In this document: positions 17,416-27,253 of the stretch, piece after piece
Layout of the letters: each line of letters opens with the position of its first letter
Position numbering within the stretch: position 1 is the first letter of the stretch
Source of the DNA: Sva-07 sp963728355
Lineage (GTDB): Bacteria; Actinomycetota; Acidimicrobiia; Acidimicrobiales; Ilumatobacteraceae
Direction of reading: 5' to 3'
Assembly (NCBI GenBank): GCA_963728355.1
Contig: CAVSJQ010000002.1
Coordinates: forward strand, 124,001-188,000
Length of the DNA stretch: 64,000 nt
Translations under genes and position numbers: made by a program
Notes under the pieces: model-generated
What the model saw: the letters and a program-made list of their open reading frames with translations, nothing else
Databases searched by the model: none
What the model was told of the DNA's origin: nothing

Positions 17416-17460
17416 TGCACACGAACGTGGGGGAGGGGCGGCGGGCGGGTGGGAACCGTA

Positions 17461-17480
17461 GAGGTCGACCTCACTAGGGT
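17461..17480 (+). promoter_or_regulatory. Possible operator-promoter of the thiolase gene
   Basis: A perfect 12-base palindrome GAGGTCGACCTC at 17461-17472 lies directly before a -10-like TAGGGT (17475-17480), about 52 bases ahead of the thiolase start. The position suggests a repressor site overlapping the promoter spacer. No convincing -35 hexamer is visible, so this is tentative. Confidence 0.3.
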
Positions 17481-17531
17481 GGCGGTTTCGGACCCGGACC
17501 GCCCGGCGTCACCCGTCAGACAGGAATTTCC

Positions 17532-18704
17532 ATGCGCGAAGCAGTCTTCGTCTCCTACGCCCGCACCGGACTCGCCAAGGCCGGCCGTGGCGGTTTCAAC
17601 ATCACGCCCGCCATGACGATGGCCGCCCACGCGATCAGCAGCGCCGTCGAGCAGGCCGGCATCGAGCCGGAACTGGTCGAGGACGTCGCCCTCGGCAACG
17701 GTGCCCACGGCGCTGCCAACCTGGGCCGCCTCGCGGCACTGCTCGCCGGCCTGCCCGTCACCACGGGGGGCAACACGATCCAGCGGCACTGCTCGTCGGG
17801 TCTGAACTCGATCGCCATCGCCGCCAACCACATCCGTGTCGACGGCGTCGACTGTGCCGTTGGCGCCGGCGTCGAGTCGATCTCGATCCCCAGCCCGGGC
17901 TTCGGCGGTTCGGTCAACATGGACCCCAAGCTCACCGAGATGTATCCCGCCATCTACATGGCGATGATCGAGACGGCCGACATCGTCGCCGAGCGCTACA
18001 ACGTGTCGCGCGAGTACCAGGACGAGTACTCCTACGAGTCGCAGATGCGCATGGCGCGGGCGCAGGAGAACGGTCTGTTCGAGAACGAGATCGTGCCGAT
18101 GGACACGAAGATGAAGCTGGTCGACAAGGAGACCAAGGAGGAGTCGATCGTCGACTACACCGTCACCGGCGACGAGTGCAACCGGCCGTCGACCACCCTC
18201 GAGGGGCTCCAGAAGCTGCAGCCGGTGCGCGGTGAGGGCAACTACGTCACCGCCGGCAACGCCAGCCAGCTCTCCGACGGTGCGGCCGCCGTCGTGATGA
18301 TGTCCGACGAGGAGGCGTCACGCCGCGGCATCGAACCGCTCGGCGCGTTCAAGGGCTGGGCCGTCGCCGGCTGCGAGCCCGACGAGATGGGCATCGGCCC
18401 GATCTATGCGGTGCCGAAGCTGTTGAAGCGTCACGGCCTCACCGTCGATGACATCGACATCTGGGAACTCAACGAGGCCTTCGCCAGCCAGTGCCTCTAC
18501 TCGCGGGACACGCTCGGCATCGATCCTGAGAAGTACAACGTCAACGGCGGCTCGATCGCCATCGGCCACCCGTTCGGCATGACCGGCACGCGCTGTGCCG
18601 GCCACGTGCTGCTCGAGGGCAAGCGTCGCAACGCCAAGTACGGCGTCGTCACGATGTGTATCGGCGGCGGCCAGGGCGCCGCCGGCCTCATCGAGATCTA
18701 CTGA
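17532..18704 (+). CDS. Acetyl-CoA acetyltransferase (thiolase)
   Basis: The 390-residue protein has all three thiolase catalytic elements: nucleophilic Cys87 in QRHCSSGLNSI, His346 in AIGHPFGMTG and Cys376 in MCIGGGQGAAG. It should cleave 3-ketoacyl-CoA in beta-oxidation or condense two acetyl-CoA; which direction dominates cannot be read from sequence. The segment KMKLVDKETKEESIVDYTV is a Lys/Glu-rich insert near residue 200. It is transcribed alone from a region with a palindrome. Convergent genes for an SDR and an enoyl-CoA hydratase follow, suggesting a local fatty-acid or steroid degradation theme. Confidence 0.92.
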   Translation: MREAVFVSYARTGLAKAGRGGFNITPAMTMAAHAISSAVEQAGIEPELVEDVALGNGAHGAANLGRLAALLAGLPVTTGGNTIQRHCSSGLNSIAIAANHIRVDGVDCAVGAGVESISIPSPGFGGSVNMDPKLTEMYPAIYMAMIETADIVAERYNVSREYQDEYSYESQMRMARAQENGLFENEIVPMDTKMKLVDKETKEESIVDYTVTGDECNRPSTTLEGLQKLQPVRGEGNYVTAGNASQLSDGAAAVVMMSDEEASRRGIEPLGAFKGWAVAGCEPDEMGIGPIYAVPKLLKRHGLTVDDIDIWELNEAFASQCLYSRDTLGIDPEKYNVNGGSIAIGHPFGMTGTRCAGHVLLEGKRRNAKYGVVTMCIGGGQGAAGLIEIY

Positions 18705-18720
18705 TCCTCGCGAGGGTCAG
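18701..18720. terminator. Palindrome holding both stop codons of convergent genes
   Basis: CTGATCCTCGCGAGGGTCAG is a near-perfect 20-base palindrome (one mismatched pair). It contains the thiolase stop codon on the plus strand and the SDR stop codon on the minus strand. It may act as a compact bidirectional terminator, although it would need a few central bases to form the loop. Confidence 0.45.
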
Positions 18721-19541
18721 GTCAGGTTCTCGTCCATGATGCGCTCGAAGGTGCCCGAATAGCCCAGTTTGCGCAGCAGGAACGGGGTGAGGCCCGGTGC
18801 GATGTTGGCGAGGACGATCAGCGGGCGCACGGGCGGCGTGTTCACGAGCACCTCGGACCGGTTCCTCTTGATGCAATCAACCGTGACGGCCGCCACCCGC
18901 TCGGGCTTGGAACTTCCGGCGATCAGCGGTGCCTTCACGCCGGCCTGCTCCCAGCGGTGGGCCATTCCGACGTCGCTGACCAGTCCGGGACAGACGACCG
19001 AGAAGTTGACGTTCGTCCGCTCGTACTCCGCGCGGAGCGCGTTGGTGAAGCCGACCAGTCCGTGCTTGCTCGCGCAGTAGGCGGCCTCGCCGGGCACGCC
19101 GACCTTGCCGGCGCCCGACGAGATGTTGACCACGTGGCCGCGGTCGCGCTCCAACATGCCGGGCACGATGGCGCGGGTCAGCAGCATCGGCGCCTCGAGG
19201 TTGATGCGCAGCGTGTCGACGAAATCCGACTCGGGCGCCTCGTGGAAGTGACGCACGATGTCGATGCCGGCGTTGTTGACGAGGATGTCGACGGGACCGA
19301 GTTCGGCCTCGGTGCGCTCGATCAGACGGGTGCGGTCCTCGCGGCTCGACACGTCGCCGACCGTGGCGATCGCCGTCACCCCCATCGACTCGATGTCGAT
19401 CCTCACCTTCTCGAGTTCGTCGGCGGTGCGCGCCGTCAGCGACAGGTTCACCCCCTCCTCGGCGAGCGCTTTTGCGATGTACACACCGATACCACGGGAG
19501 GCGCCCGTCACGATCGCCGTCGTTCCCCTCAGATCCTTCAT
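18717..19541 (-). CDS. Short-chain dehydrogenase/reductase
   Basis: The 274-residue protein has the classical SDR pattern: nucleotide-binding TGASRGIG near residues 12-19, NNAG near residue 90, catalytic Ser in NISSGAGKVG and YCASK with the catalytic Tyr and Lys near residue 156. It would oxidise or reduce a hydroxyl/keto group with NAD(P)(H). The C-terminal extension from about residue 230 (LIVLANIAPGLTPFLLRKLG) is hydrophobic and may give membrane association, as in SDRs acting on lipids. It lies 53 bases downstream of the enoyl-CoA hydratase gene on the same strand, probably the same transcript. The substrate is unknown. Confidence 0.88.
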   Translation of the reverse strand: MKDLRGTTAIVTGASRGIGVYIAKALAEEGVNLSLTARTADELEKVRIDIESMGVTAIATVGDVSSREDRTRLIERTEAELGPVDILVNNAGIDIVRHFHEAPESDFVDTLRINLEAPMLLTRAIVPGMLERDRGHVVNISSGAGKVGVPGEAAYCASKHGLVGFTNALRAEYERTNVNFSVVCPGLVSDVGMAHRWEQAGVKAPLIAGSSKPERVAAVTVDCIKRNRSEVLVNTPPVRPLIVLANIAPGLTPFLLRKLGYSGTFERIMDENLT

Positions 19542-19594
19542 TGTTGCGCGACCGTAGTGCGCTGCGAGCGGGTCGACGGTCGACCACGGACGCC

Positions 19595-20365
19595 TCAGCG
19601 TCCGGTGTAGGACGGCTCGCGTTTCTCGAGGAAAGCAGCGACGCCCTCTCGGTGGTCGTCGGTGCGGAAGAGTTCGGCGAGCGTCGAGCTGACCCAGCGT
19701 CCCAGATCGTCCCAGTCCGGGTCCAGCGCCTGGCGAAGGCCACGCTTGAGCGCCTGCACGGCCAGAGGGGGATTGGCCGCGATCGTGCCCGCGACTTCCA
19801 GTGCTGCCGGCAGCAACTGCTCGTGGTCGACGACCCGCGACACGAGTCGCATGTCGCGCGCTTCTTCGGCGTCGATCACCCGGCCGGTGAACAGCAGCTC
19901 GGCGGCGTGTTCGCGCCCGACGAGCTGTGTCAGCCGAGCGAGTCCGGCGACGTCGCAACACAATCCACGCTTGACGAACAGCTCGCCGAACGTCGCGCGG
20001 TCGGAGGCGATGCGGATGTCGGCCATCATCGCCAGCTCCATTCCCCAACCCACGGCGGCGCCGTTGACCGCGGCGATCACCGGCACGTCGGTGCGCAGGA
20101 GGCTGCCGGCCGCCGGGGTGAGCCGTGGTTCGCGGTCGGCCCGCTGGAGGTCCGCGCTCGCGGCGACCATCACCTGCTTGACGTCGTCGCCGGAGCAGAA
20201 TGCCGGGTCGCGTCCGGTGATCACCAGGCAGCGAGCCGTCGTGGTGTCGACGGCGTCGGCGAGCTCGGCGTAGGTGGTGAACGTCAGCGCATTGCGGGCT
20301 TTGGGGCGGTCGATCGTGATGATCCCGACGAGCCCGCGCGCTTCGTACTCGATTTCGGTGTACAC
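19595..20365 (-). CDS. Enoyl-CoA hydratase/isomerase family protein
   Basis: The 256-residue crotonase-fold protein shows IITIDRPKARNALT, the oxyanion-hole segment FCSGDDVKQ and NGAAVGWGMELAMMADIRIA, in the usual order. The Glu expected in the second catalytic position is present in FGELFVKRGL. It would hydrate or isomerise enoyl-CoA. Translation starts at GTG. The gene precedes the SDR gene in what looks like a two-gene operon and is divergent from the HtrA-like protease gene. The substrate chain length cannot be told. Confidence 0.88.
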   Translation of the reverse strand: MYTEIEYEARGLVGIITIDRPKARNALTFTTYAELADAVDTTTARCLVITGRDPAFCSGDDVKQVMVAASADLQRADREPRLTPAAGSLLRTDVPVIAAVNGAAVGWGMELAMMADIRIASDRATFGELFVKRGLCCDVAGLARLTQLVGREHAAELLFTGRVIDAEEARDMRLVSRVVDHEQLLPAALEVAGTIAANPPLAVQALKRGLRQALDPDWDDLGRWVSSTLAELFRTDDHREGVAAFLEKREPSYTGR

Positions 20366-20472
20366 GTCGGCCAGCCTGCCATCCGGTGTGCGACCGGCAC
20401 GGGGCGGAGGGGCCCCGGCGCGAATTCACGACCGTTGATCACCGGATTCTCACCTGGTTCTGACGGACGGAC

Positions 20473-21696
20473 GTGAGCCTGATGGACATGGAAACACCGC
20501 TCGCACCCCCGTACACGAACCGCCCGTCCGCCGTTCCCGGCGAGCCCATGGATCTCCGCTCGGGCGCAGCGGTCTCCGCCCCACCCTCGTCCGGTCACAC
20601 CGTCACGTGGGCGCCTCCCGCTCCTGGTGCACCCACGCCGCGCCGTCGCGGCCGCACTCGCTTCGGCGCCGGGGTTCTCGTCGGAGTTGCCCTGACCGGC
20701 GCTGCCGTCGGGGGCTACACCGCCGGGCAGCAGGACACGGCGCCGGCGGCCGTCCCCACTGCCGCCCCAACGGTCGCCGCCGATCCGGTGAGCGTGTCGA
20801 CGGGTTCCATCGGCGACCTCGTCGCCGCCGCCCGCCCGTCGGTCGTGTCGGTACGGCAGGAGGTCGTACAGACCGGACCGTCCGGCGTGACCCAGCGTGG
20901 TCAGGCCGCCGGCACCGGCTTCGTGCTCTCGGCCGACGGCTACATCGTCACCAACAACCACGTGATCGCCGAGGGCGACAGCCCGGTCGTCACGTTCGCC
21001 GACGGCTCGACCGCACCGGCCACGATCGTCGCCGGAGACCCGAGCCGCGACCTCGCCGTGATCAAGGTCGACCGGACCGACCTGGTGCCGCTCGCCGTCG
21101 GCGATTCCGACGAGCTGCGCCTCGGCGACCAGCTGATCGCCGTCGGGTATGCGCTCGACCTCAACGGTGAGCCGTCGGTGACCGCCGGCATCCTGTCGGC
21201 CAAGAACCGCACGATCACCGAGCAGAACGGCGCCCAGCTGGTCAACCTCCTGCAGACCGACACGGCGATCAACCCGGGCAACTCGGGTGGACCGCTGCTC
21301 AACGGTCGTGGCGAAGTGGTCGGCATCAACACCGCCATCGCCGGTCAGGCTCAGAACATCGGCTTCGCCATCGCGATCACGCCGGTGACGGACGTCATCG
21401 ACGAGCTGCGTGACGGCAACATCCCCGATCGGGCCCTGCTGGGTGTGTCGACGCAGCCCACCGGCGAAGGCCCCGGTGTGGAGATCGTCGAGGTCACGCC
21501 CGGCTCCGGCGCCGCCGACGCCGGCTTGCGGGTCGGCGACGTGATCGTCGCCGTCGACGACACCGACATCACCGACCCGACGTCACTGGGCGCCGAGATC
21601 GCCACCCATCAGCCCGGCGACACGATCACCGTCACCGTCGAACGAGGCAGCTCCATCCAGGACGTCACCGTCACCCTCGGCACCCGCCCCACCTGA
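20473..21696 (+). CDS. HtrA/DegP-like S1C serine protease with PDZ domain
   Basis: The 407-residue protein has a Pro-rich cytoplasmic N-terminus, one transmembrane helix at about residues 65-85, a trypsin-like domain with His163 (VTNNHVI), Asp193 (SRDLAVI) and Ser271 (NPGNSGGP), and a C-terminal PDZ domain from about 310 (LLGVSTQ, GAADAGLRVGDVIVAVD). This is the PepD/HtrA architecture of actinobacteria, which degrades or refolds damaged proteins outside the membrane. The GTG at 20473 is taken as start; an ATG three codons later is an alternative. No sensor kinase or sigma factor is adjacent. Confidence 0.92.
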   Translation: MSLMDMETPLAPPYTNRPSAVPGEPMDLRSGAAVSAPPSSGHTVTWAPPAPGAPTPRRRGRTRFGAGVLVGVALTGAAVGGYTAGQQDTAPAAVPTAAPTVAADPVSVSTGSIGDLVAAARPSVVSVRQEVVQTGPSGVTQRGQAAGTGFVLSADGYIVTNNHVIAEGDSPVVTFADGSTAPATIVAGDPSRDLAVIKVDRTDLVPLAVGDSDELRLGDQLIAVGYALDLNGEPSVTAGILSAKNRTITEQNGAQLVNLLQTDTAINPGNSGGPLLNGRGEVVGINTAIAGQAQNIGFAIAITPVTDVIDELRDGNIPDRALLGVSTQPTGEGPGVEIVEVTPGSGAADAGLRVGDVIVAVDDTDITDPTSLGAEIATHQPGDTITVTVERGSSIQDVTVTLGTRPT

Positions 21697-21742
21697 CCGA
21701 GGTGGTCGGCGCGGATGGTCCCGGCCCGCAGCTTCCCATGCC

Positions 21743-21793
21743 CGAAATGTGCGCAGATCGGCCCGCTCTGGGCCATCCCGTGCGCATGTTTCG
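21743..21793 (-). repeat. REP-like palindromic element, copy A
   Basis: A 51-base imperfect inverted repeat has outer arms CGAAATGTGCGCA and TGCGCATGTTTCG and an inner GGCCC/GGGCC stem. Read on the minus strand it aligns along its full length with copies at 23736-23788, 23809-23860 and 33806-33860. It is intergenic, between the protease and monooxygenase genes, just beyond both 3' ends. Confidence 0.7.
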
Positions 21794-21814
21794 ATGGGTG
21801 ACGGATCGGGAGGC

Positions 21815-23626
<1,812 letters not shown>

Positions 23627-23735
23627 GCTTGCACGGTACAAGTTCCGCCCGGATCACCCGCTGCCGAGGTCCTCCCGCCACCCACGCGCGCACCGCCACC
23701 CCCCACCCGGAACCTGCGCGCACCCCCACCCCCGC

Positions 23736-23788
23736 CCGGAAACTTGCGCACGATCGGGTCACCAGCGGGACGATTCGTGAACATTTCG
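23736..23788 (+). repeat. REP-like palindromic element, copy B1
   Basis: This 53-base copy runs from CCGGAAACTTGCGCACGATC through GCGGGACGATTCGTG to ACATTTCG. It stands head-to-head with copy B2, so the two form a larger inverted repeat of about 125 bases. A degenerate left-end fragment (CCCGGAACCTGCGCGCAC) lies about 35 bases upstream, which suggests repeated insertion or decay here. Confidence 0.65.
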
Positions 23789-23808
23789 TCGCGGGGCGCG
23801 GCCGCGCC

Positions 23809-23860
23809 CGAACTGTGTGCAGATCGTCCCGCTGGCGACCCGTTCCGGTGCATTTTTCGG
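23809..23860 (-). repeat. REP-like palindromic element, copy B2
   Basis: This 52-base copy is in the opposite orientation to B1 and shares AGCGGGACGAT in its core and TTTTTCGG at the outer end. Twenty bases, rich in GC and including GCGGCCGC, separate the two copies. The pair lies upstream of the DJ-1-like gene and ends about 55 bases before its start. Confidence 0.65.
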
Positions 23861-23915
23861 AGTTGGGCGGGTTGGTGGGGAGGCGTGTGTCGACCAGCGT
23901 GTGGGAGAGTGTGGC

Positions 23916-24596
23916 GTGCAGGTTGCACGGGTGTCGTATCCGGGGGTGTCGGCCAACGAGTGCGAGGCGTTCACGCTCGTCTTCGAGCGCCTCGCCGGCA
24001 CCGAGATCGTCGGCGTCGGCGAGCACGCTGGTCGCGTCGGCGGCCCGGGCGGTGGCGTCAGCGTCGATCGCACCTTCGCCGATGTCGTCACACCCGACGT
24101 CGTCCTCGTCCCCGGCGGTCTCGGTTGTGCCCGCGCTGCCGAGGACCCGCTCCTGCGTCAGTGGCTACGCATGGTCGCGCCCCGATGCCAATGGCTGGCG
24201 GCGAGCTCGACGGGCACGGTCATCGTGGCCGCCGCCGGGCTGCTCGACGATCGGGCCGCCGCCACCCACTGGCTGGCCGGCGACCTGCTCCATCGGTACG
24301 GCTCGGAGATGTCAACCGAGCGCATCGTCGAGATCGGCAACGTGATCACCTGCGAGGGCGAGATCACCGCGTTGCACGTCGCCCTGCTGCTCGCGCTGCG
24401 CCTGGCCGGCCCCGACGAGACGGCACGCATCCGCGCCGAGCTGGACGGAATCGGGCGCAGTGACGCCACGACCACGCGCCGGCCGTGGTGGCGACGCCGC
24501 CCGCCGAAGCACGACGGTCCGCAGCGGCCCCGCAATCCGGAGCTCGTCGCGCCCGACGTCATCGAGTTCGAGCCACTGCGCATCCATCCGCGTTGA
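23916..24596 (+). CDS. DJ-1/PfpI-like protein lacking the nucleophilic cysteine
   Basis: The 226-residue protein has the DJ-1/PfpI (type 1 glutamine amidotransferase-like) fold: VVTPDVVLVPGGLGCARAAE and LAASSTGTVIVAAAGLLDDR followed by A-A-T-H-W. The last motif normally reads S-V-C-T-G in GlxA-type proteins; here the elbow Cys is replaced by Ser (ASSTG), so cysteine-based catalysis seems lost. No AraC DNA-binding domain follows; instead there is a basic Arg/Pro tail (RRPWWRRRPPKHDG). The GTG start has GGGAGAG upstream. It is 33 bases before an acyl-CoA dehydrogenase gene and may share its transcript. The function is unknown. Confidence 0.7.
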   Translation: MQVARVSYPGVSANECEAFTLVFERLAGTEIVGVGEHAGRVGGPGGGVSVDRTFADVVTPDVVLVPGGLGCARAAEDPLLRQWLRMVAPRCQWLAASSTGTVIVAAAGLLDDRAAATHWLAGDLLHRYGSEMSTERIVEIGNVITCEGEITALHVALLLALRLAGPDETARIRAELDGIGRSDATTTRRPWWRRRPPKHDGPQRPRNPELVAPDVIEFEPLRIHPR

Positions 24597-24629
24597 GCCT
24601 CACACGGCGCCGACTCGTACGCTGAACCC

Positions 24630-25775
24630 ATGCGCACGCTCTACGACGCCGACCACGAAGCCTTCCGGGAATCGTTCGCATCCTTCGTCGCGAAGGAGGT
24701 GTCGCCGCACTACCTGGAATGGGAGGAGGCGGGCATCGCCCCGCGCGAGATGTACGCCAAAGCCGGACAGTACGGGTTCGTCGGCATGGCGATCCCCGAA
24801 CAGTACGGCGGGGGAGGCAGCGACGACTTCCGCTTCAACGCCATCCTCAGCGAGGAATTCAACGCGGCGGGCATCGGTGGCGCCGGGCTCGGCCTCACGC
24901 TCCACAACGACATCTGCACGCCGTACTTCATCGAGTACTGCACCGACGAGCAGGCAGAACGATGGATGCCCGGCATCGCCTCGGGCGAGCTGATCACCGC
25001 CATCGCGATGACCGAGCCGGGCACCGGGTCCGACCTCGCCGGCATCGCCACCACGGCGATCCGCGACGGCGACGAGTACGTCGTCAACGGGTCGAAGACG
25101 TTCATCACGAACGGCATCAACTCCGACCTCGTGATCGTCGCCGCCAAGACCGATCCGAGCGAGCGGCACGCCGGCCTGTCGCTGCTGGTGCTCGAGCGGG
25201 GAATGGGCGGGTTCGAGCGCGGTCGCAACCTCGACAAGATCGGCATGCACAGCCAGGACACCGCGGAGCTGTTCTTCAACGACGTGCGGGTGCCGGTCGC
25301 CAACCGGCTCGGCGACGAGGGCAAGGGCTTCACCTACCTCGCTGCCAACCTGGCCCAGGAGCGCCTGTCGATCGCGGTGGCGGGCGTGTCGGCGGCACGC
25401 GCCGCACTCGGCTGGACGCTCGACTACGTCGGCGAGCGCACGGCCTTCGGCAAGTCGATCGGCACGTTCCAGAACACCAAGTTCGTGCTCGCCGAGATCG
25501 CCACCGAGATCGACGTCACCCAGGCGTACGTCGACCAGTGCATCCTGCAGCTGAACGCCAAGCAGCTGACACCGGCGATGGCGGCGCAGGCCAAGTACTG
25601 GTGCACCGACCTCCAGAACCGGGTGGTCGACCGCTGCCTCCAGCTGTTCGGCGGCTACGGCTACATGACCGAGTACCCGATCGCCCGTGCCTACGTCGAC
25701 GCCCGCGTGACGTCGATCTACGGCGGCACGAACGAAGTGATGAAGACGATCATCGCCAAGTCGATCGGACTCTGA
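24630..25775 (+). CDS. Acyl-CoA dehydrogenase
   Basis: The 381-residue protein is a standard-length ACAD with ITAIAMTEPGTGSDLAGI (FAD/substrate loop), the beta-domain KTFITNGINSDLVIVAAKT and the C-terminal RDVGFGKSIG-like ERTAFGKSIGTFQNTKF. Near the end, QLFGGYGYMTEYPIARAYVD is followed by IYGGTNEVMKTIIAK, where the Glu in the TNE motif is the catalytic base of the short/medium-chain subgroup. It oxidises acyl-CoA to enoyl-CoA with FAD and passes electrons to ETF. A Dabb protein gene follows after 10 bases. The chain-length preference is not evident. Confidence 0.93.
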   Translation: MRTLYDADHEAFRESFASFVAKEVSPHYLEWEEAGIAPREMYAKAGQYGFVGMAIPEQYGGGGSDDFRFNAILSEEFNAAGIGGAGLGLTLHNDICTPYFIEYCTDEQAERWMPGIASGELITAIAMTEPGTGSDLAGIATTAIRDGDEYVVNGSKTFITNGINSDLVIVAAKTDPSERHAGLSLLVLERGMGGFERGRNLDKIGMHSQDTAELFFNDVRVPVANRLGDEGKGFTYLAANLAQERLSIAVAGVSAARAALGWTLDYVGERTAFGKSIGTFQNTKFVLAEIATEIDVTQAYVDQCILQLNAKQLTPAMAAQAKYWCTDLQNRVVDRCLQLFGGYGYMTEYPIARAYVDARVTSIYGGTNEVMKTIIAKSIGL

Positions 25776-25779
25776 GGAG
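25776..25779 (+). promoter_or_regulatory. Ribosome site that fixes the Dabb start
   Basis: GGAG at 25776-25779 touches the ATG at 25780 but sits six bases before the ATG at 25786. Only the second spacing is workable, so translation most likely begins at 25786 and the first ATG is not used. Confidence 0.6.
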
Positions 25780-25785
25780 ATGGCC

Positions 25786-26085
25786 ATGATTCGCCACATC
25801 GCCCTGTTCCGCTGGAACGAGTCGGTCACCGACGCCCAGCTCGCCGACATGGCCGCGGCGCTCGATGCGCTTCCCCGAGCGATCCCCGACATCGTCACCT
25901 ACCGCCACGGCGGTGACCTCGCACTCGGTCCCGCCAACTTCCAGTACGCGATCACCGCGGACTTCGCGAGTGTCGACGACTTCACGACGTATCGCGATCA
26001 CCCCGAGCACCAGCGCTTCATCGCCGATCACATCACCGGCCGCGTCGCCGAGCGCGCTGCGGTCCAGTTCGAGTACGCCGACTGA
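25786..26085 (+). CDS. Dabb (stress-responsive A/B barrel) family protein
   Basis: The 99-residue protein begins MIRHIALFRWNESVTDAQ and contains the second typical segment FASVDDFTTYRDHPEHQRFI, both diagnostic of dimeric ferredoxin-like Dabb proteins. Members act as small enzymes (for example olivetolic acid cyclase) or have unknown roles in stress response. It follows the acyl-CoA dehydrogenase gene by 10 bases, so it is probably co-transcribed and may act on a related acyl or polyketide intermediate; that is inference. It is complete. Confidence 0.88.
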   Translation: MIRHIALFRWNESVTDAQLADMAAALDALPRAIPDIVTYRHGGDLALGPANFQYAITADFASVDDFTTYRDHPEHQRFIADHITGRVAERAAVQFEYAD

Positions 26086-26134
26086 GGACTGCAGCCGTCA
26101 CCACGTGAACCGACGCTGACCCCGGTGCAACCTG

Positions 26135-27253
26135 TTACGCCGGGGGTCTGACCCCTGGCGTGACGGTCGGCGTGGCACGGCGGAGCTGGTGCTTCCAGAG
26201 ACCGAGGGTGGCGAGGCCGACGGGGATGATCGCCAGCCAGGTGAGGATGCGGAACACGAGCACCGCGGCGGTGATCTGGTTGACGTAGCCCTCCCCGGCC
26301 GCCGCCGTCAGCATGCCGATGTACGCGATCTCGCTGACCCCTGCATCGCCGGCGGTGATCGGGAAGATGGTCAGGCCCTGAACCAGCGCGAACACGACGA
26401 AGACCTGGGTCCACGGCAGGTCGGCCTCGCTGACACCGGTGAACCGGAGGCACATCAGCAGCAGCGCGAACTTCGTGGCGGAGGTCAGCACGGTCGCCCA
26501 CGTGGCGACCAACCACCGCTCGCGCAGCGTCTGCACCGACCGCGCCCGGGCTTCGACCATCCGGGCCGGCAGATCCTTCGGTGTCGGCTTGCGCAGCAGC
26601 CGCAACACCCTCGACCACACCGGCTCGACGAAGCGGCCGGCCTGGGCGGTCCGCTTCTCGGACCCGAGCACGAACGCCAGCACGACGACGCCCAGCCCGA
26701 CGGTCATGCAGATCGTGACGACGGTCTGCAGCGTGTCGCTCAAGGGTGCATCGGACACGATCAGGCCCACCGCGGCGATGACCGGCAGCACCAGCTTGAC
26801 GCCGATGCTGAAGATGCCGCCGGCGGCGACGGCCAACGTCGCCTCGGCGGGCGTGCGGCCCCACGACGTCAGCATCCGGTAGCGGATCGGCAGGTCGCTC
26901 GGGCCGGGCACGACCGAGGTGATCGACGCCGGTCCCAGGAACGCGACGATGCCGTGGCGCACTGCCAAGCCGGGAACGAGCGATGCGGTCAGCAGTCCCT
27001 GCGCCGCGATCCACAGGATCCACATGCTGAGCAGCGACATGATCTCCGCGTCGTTGAGCGAGCGGAGGGCGGCGGTGATCTCGTCGATGTCGAGGTCGTC
27101 GAACGTCCTGACGAGGATCCAGCTGGACACCGCCAGCGCTGCGACGATGAAGACGACGCGCAGGAGGATCTTGCGGACGCTCCTCGGTGGAGCCTCGGGA
27201 ATCTCGCTGTCGATCGCCGTGCCGTCGAGGATGCCGTCGCCGGAGGTGGTCAC
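26135..27253 (-). CDS. Lysylphosphatidylglycerol synthase-like membrane protein (UPF0104)
   Basis: The 372-residue protein has about eight transmembrane helices and the UPF0104 pattern: FLGPASITSVVPGPSDLPIRYRML in the first half, and GLTIFPITAGDAGVSEIAYIGML near residue 310. The soluble aminoacyl-transferase domain of MprF is absent, so it is the flippase-like half, which probably moves or binds a lipid. The GTG start overlaps the stop of the upstream CREST-PlsC gene as GTGA, with GAGGAG before it; translation is therefore coupled. This places it in lipid modification with its neighbour. The substrate is unknown. Confidence 0.85.
   Translation of the reverse strand: MTTSGDGILDGTAIDSEIPEAPPRSVRKILLRVVFIVAALAVSSWILVRTFDDLDIDEITAALRSLNDAEIMSLLSMWILWIAAQGLLTASLVPGLAVRHGIVAFLGPASITSVVPGPSDLPIRYRMLTSWGRTPAEATLAVAAGGIFSIGVKLVLPVIAAVGLIVSDAPLSDTLQTVVTICMTVGLGVVVLAFVLGSEKRTAQAGRFVEPVWSRVLRLLRKPTPKDLPARMVEARARSVQTLRERWLVATWATVLTSATKFALLLMCLRFTGVSEADLPWTQVFVVFALVQGLTIFPITAGDAGVSEIAYIGMLTAAAGEGYVNQITAAVLVFRILTWLAIIPVGLATLGLWKHQLRRATPTVTPGVRPPA
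26138..26160. terminator. Hairpin at convergent gene ends
   Basis: CGCCGGGGGTC, one T, then GACCCCTGGCG forms a stem with a single mismatch and a tiny loop. It lies inside the last codons of the minus-strand membrane protein and 50 bases after the Dabb gene. It could terminate the plus-strand operon. Confidence 0.45.
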
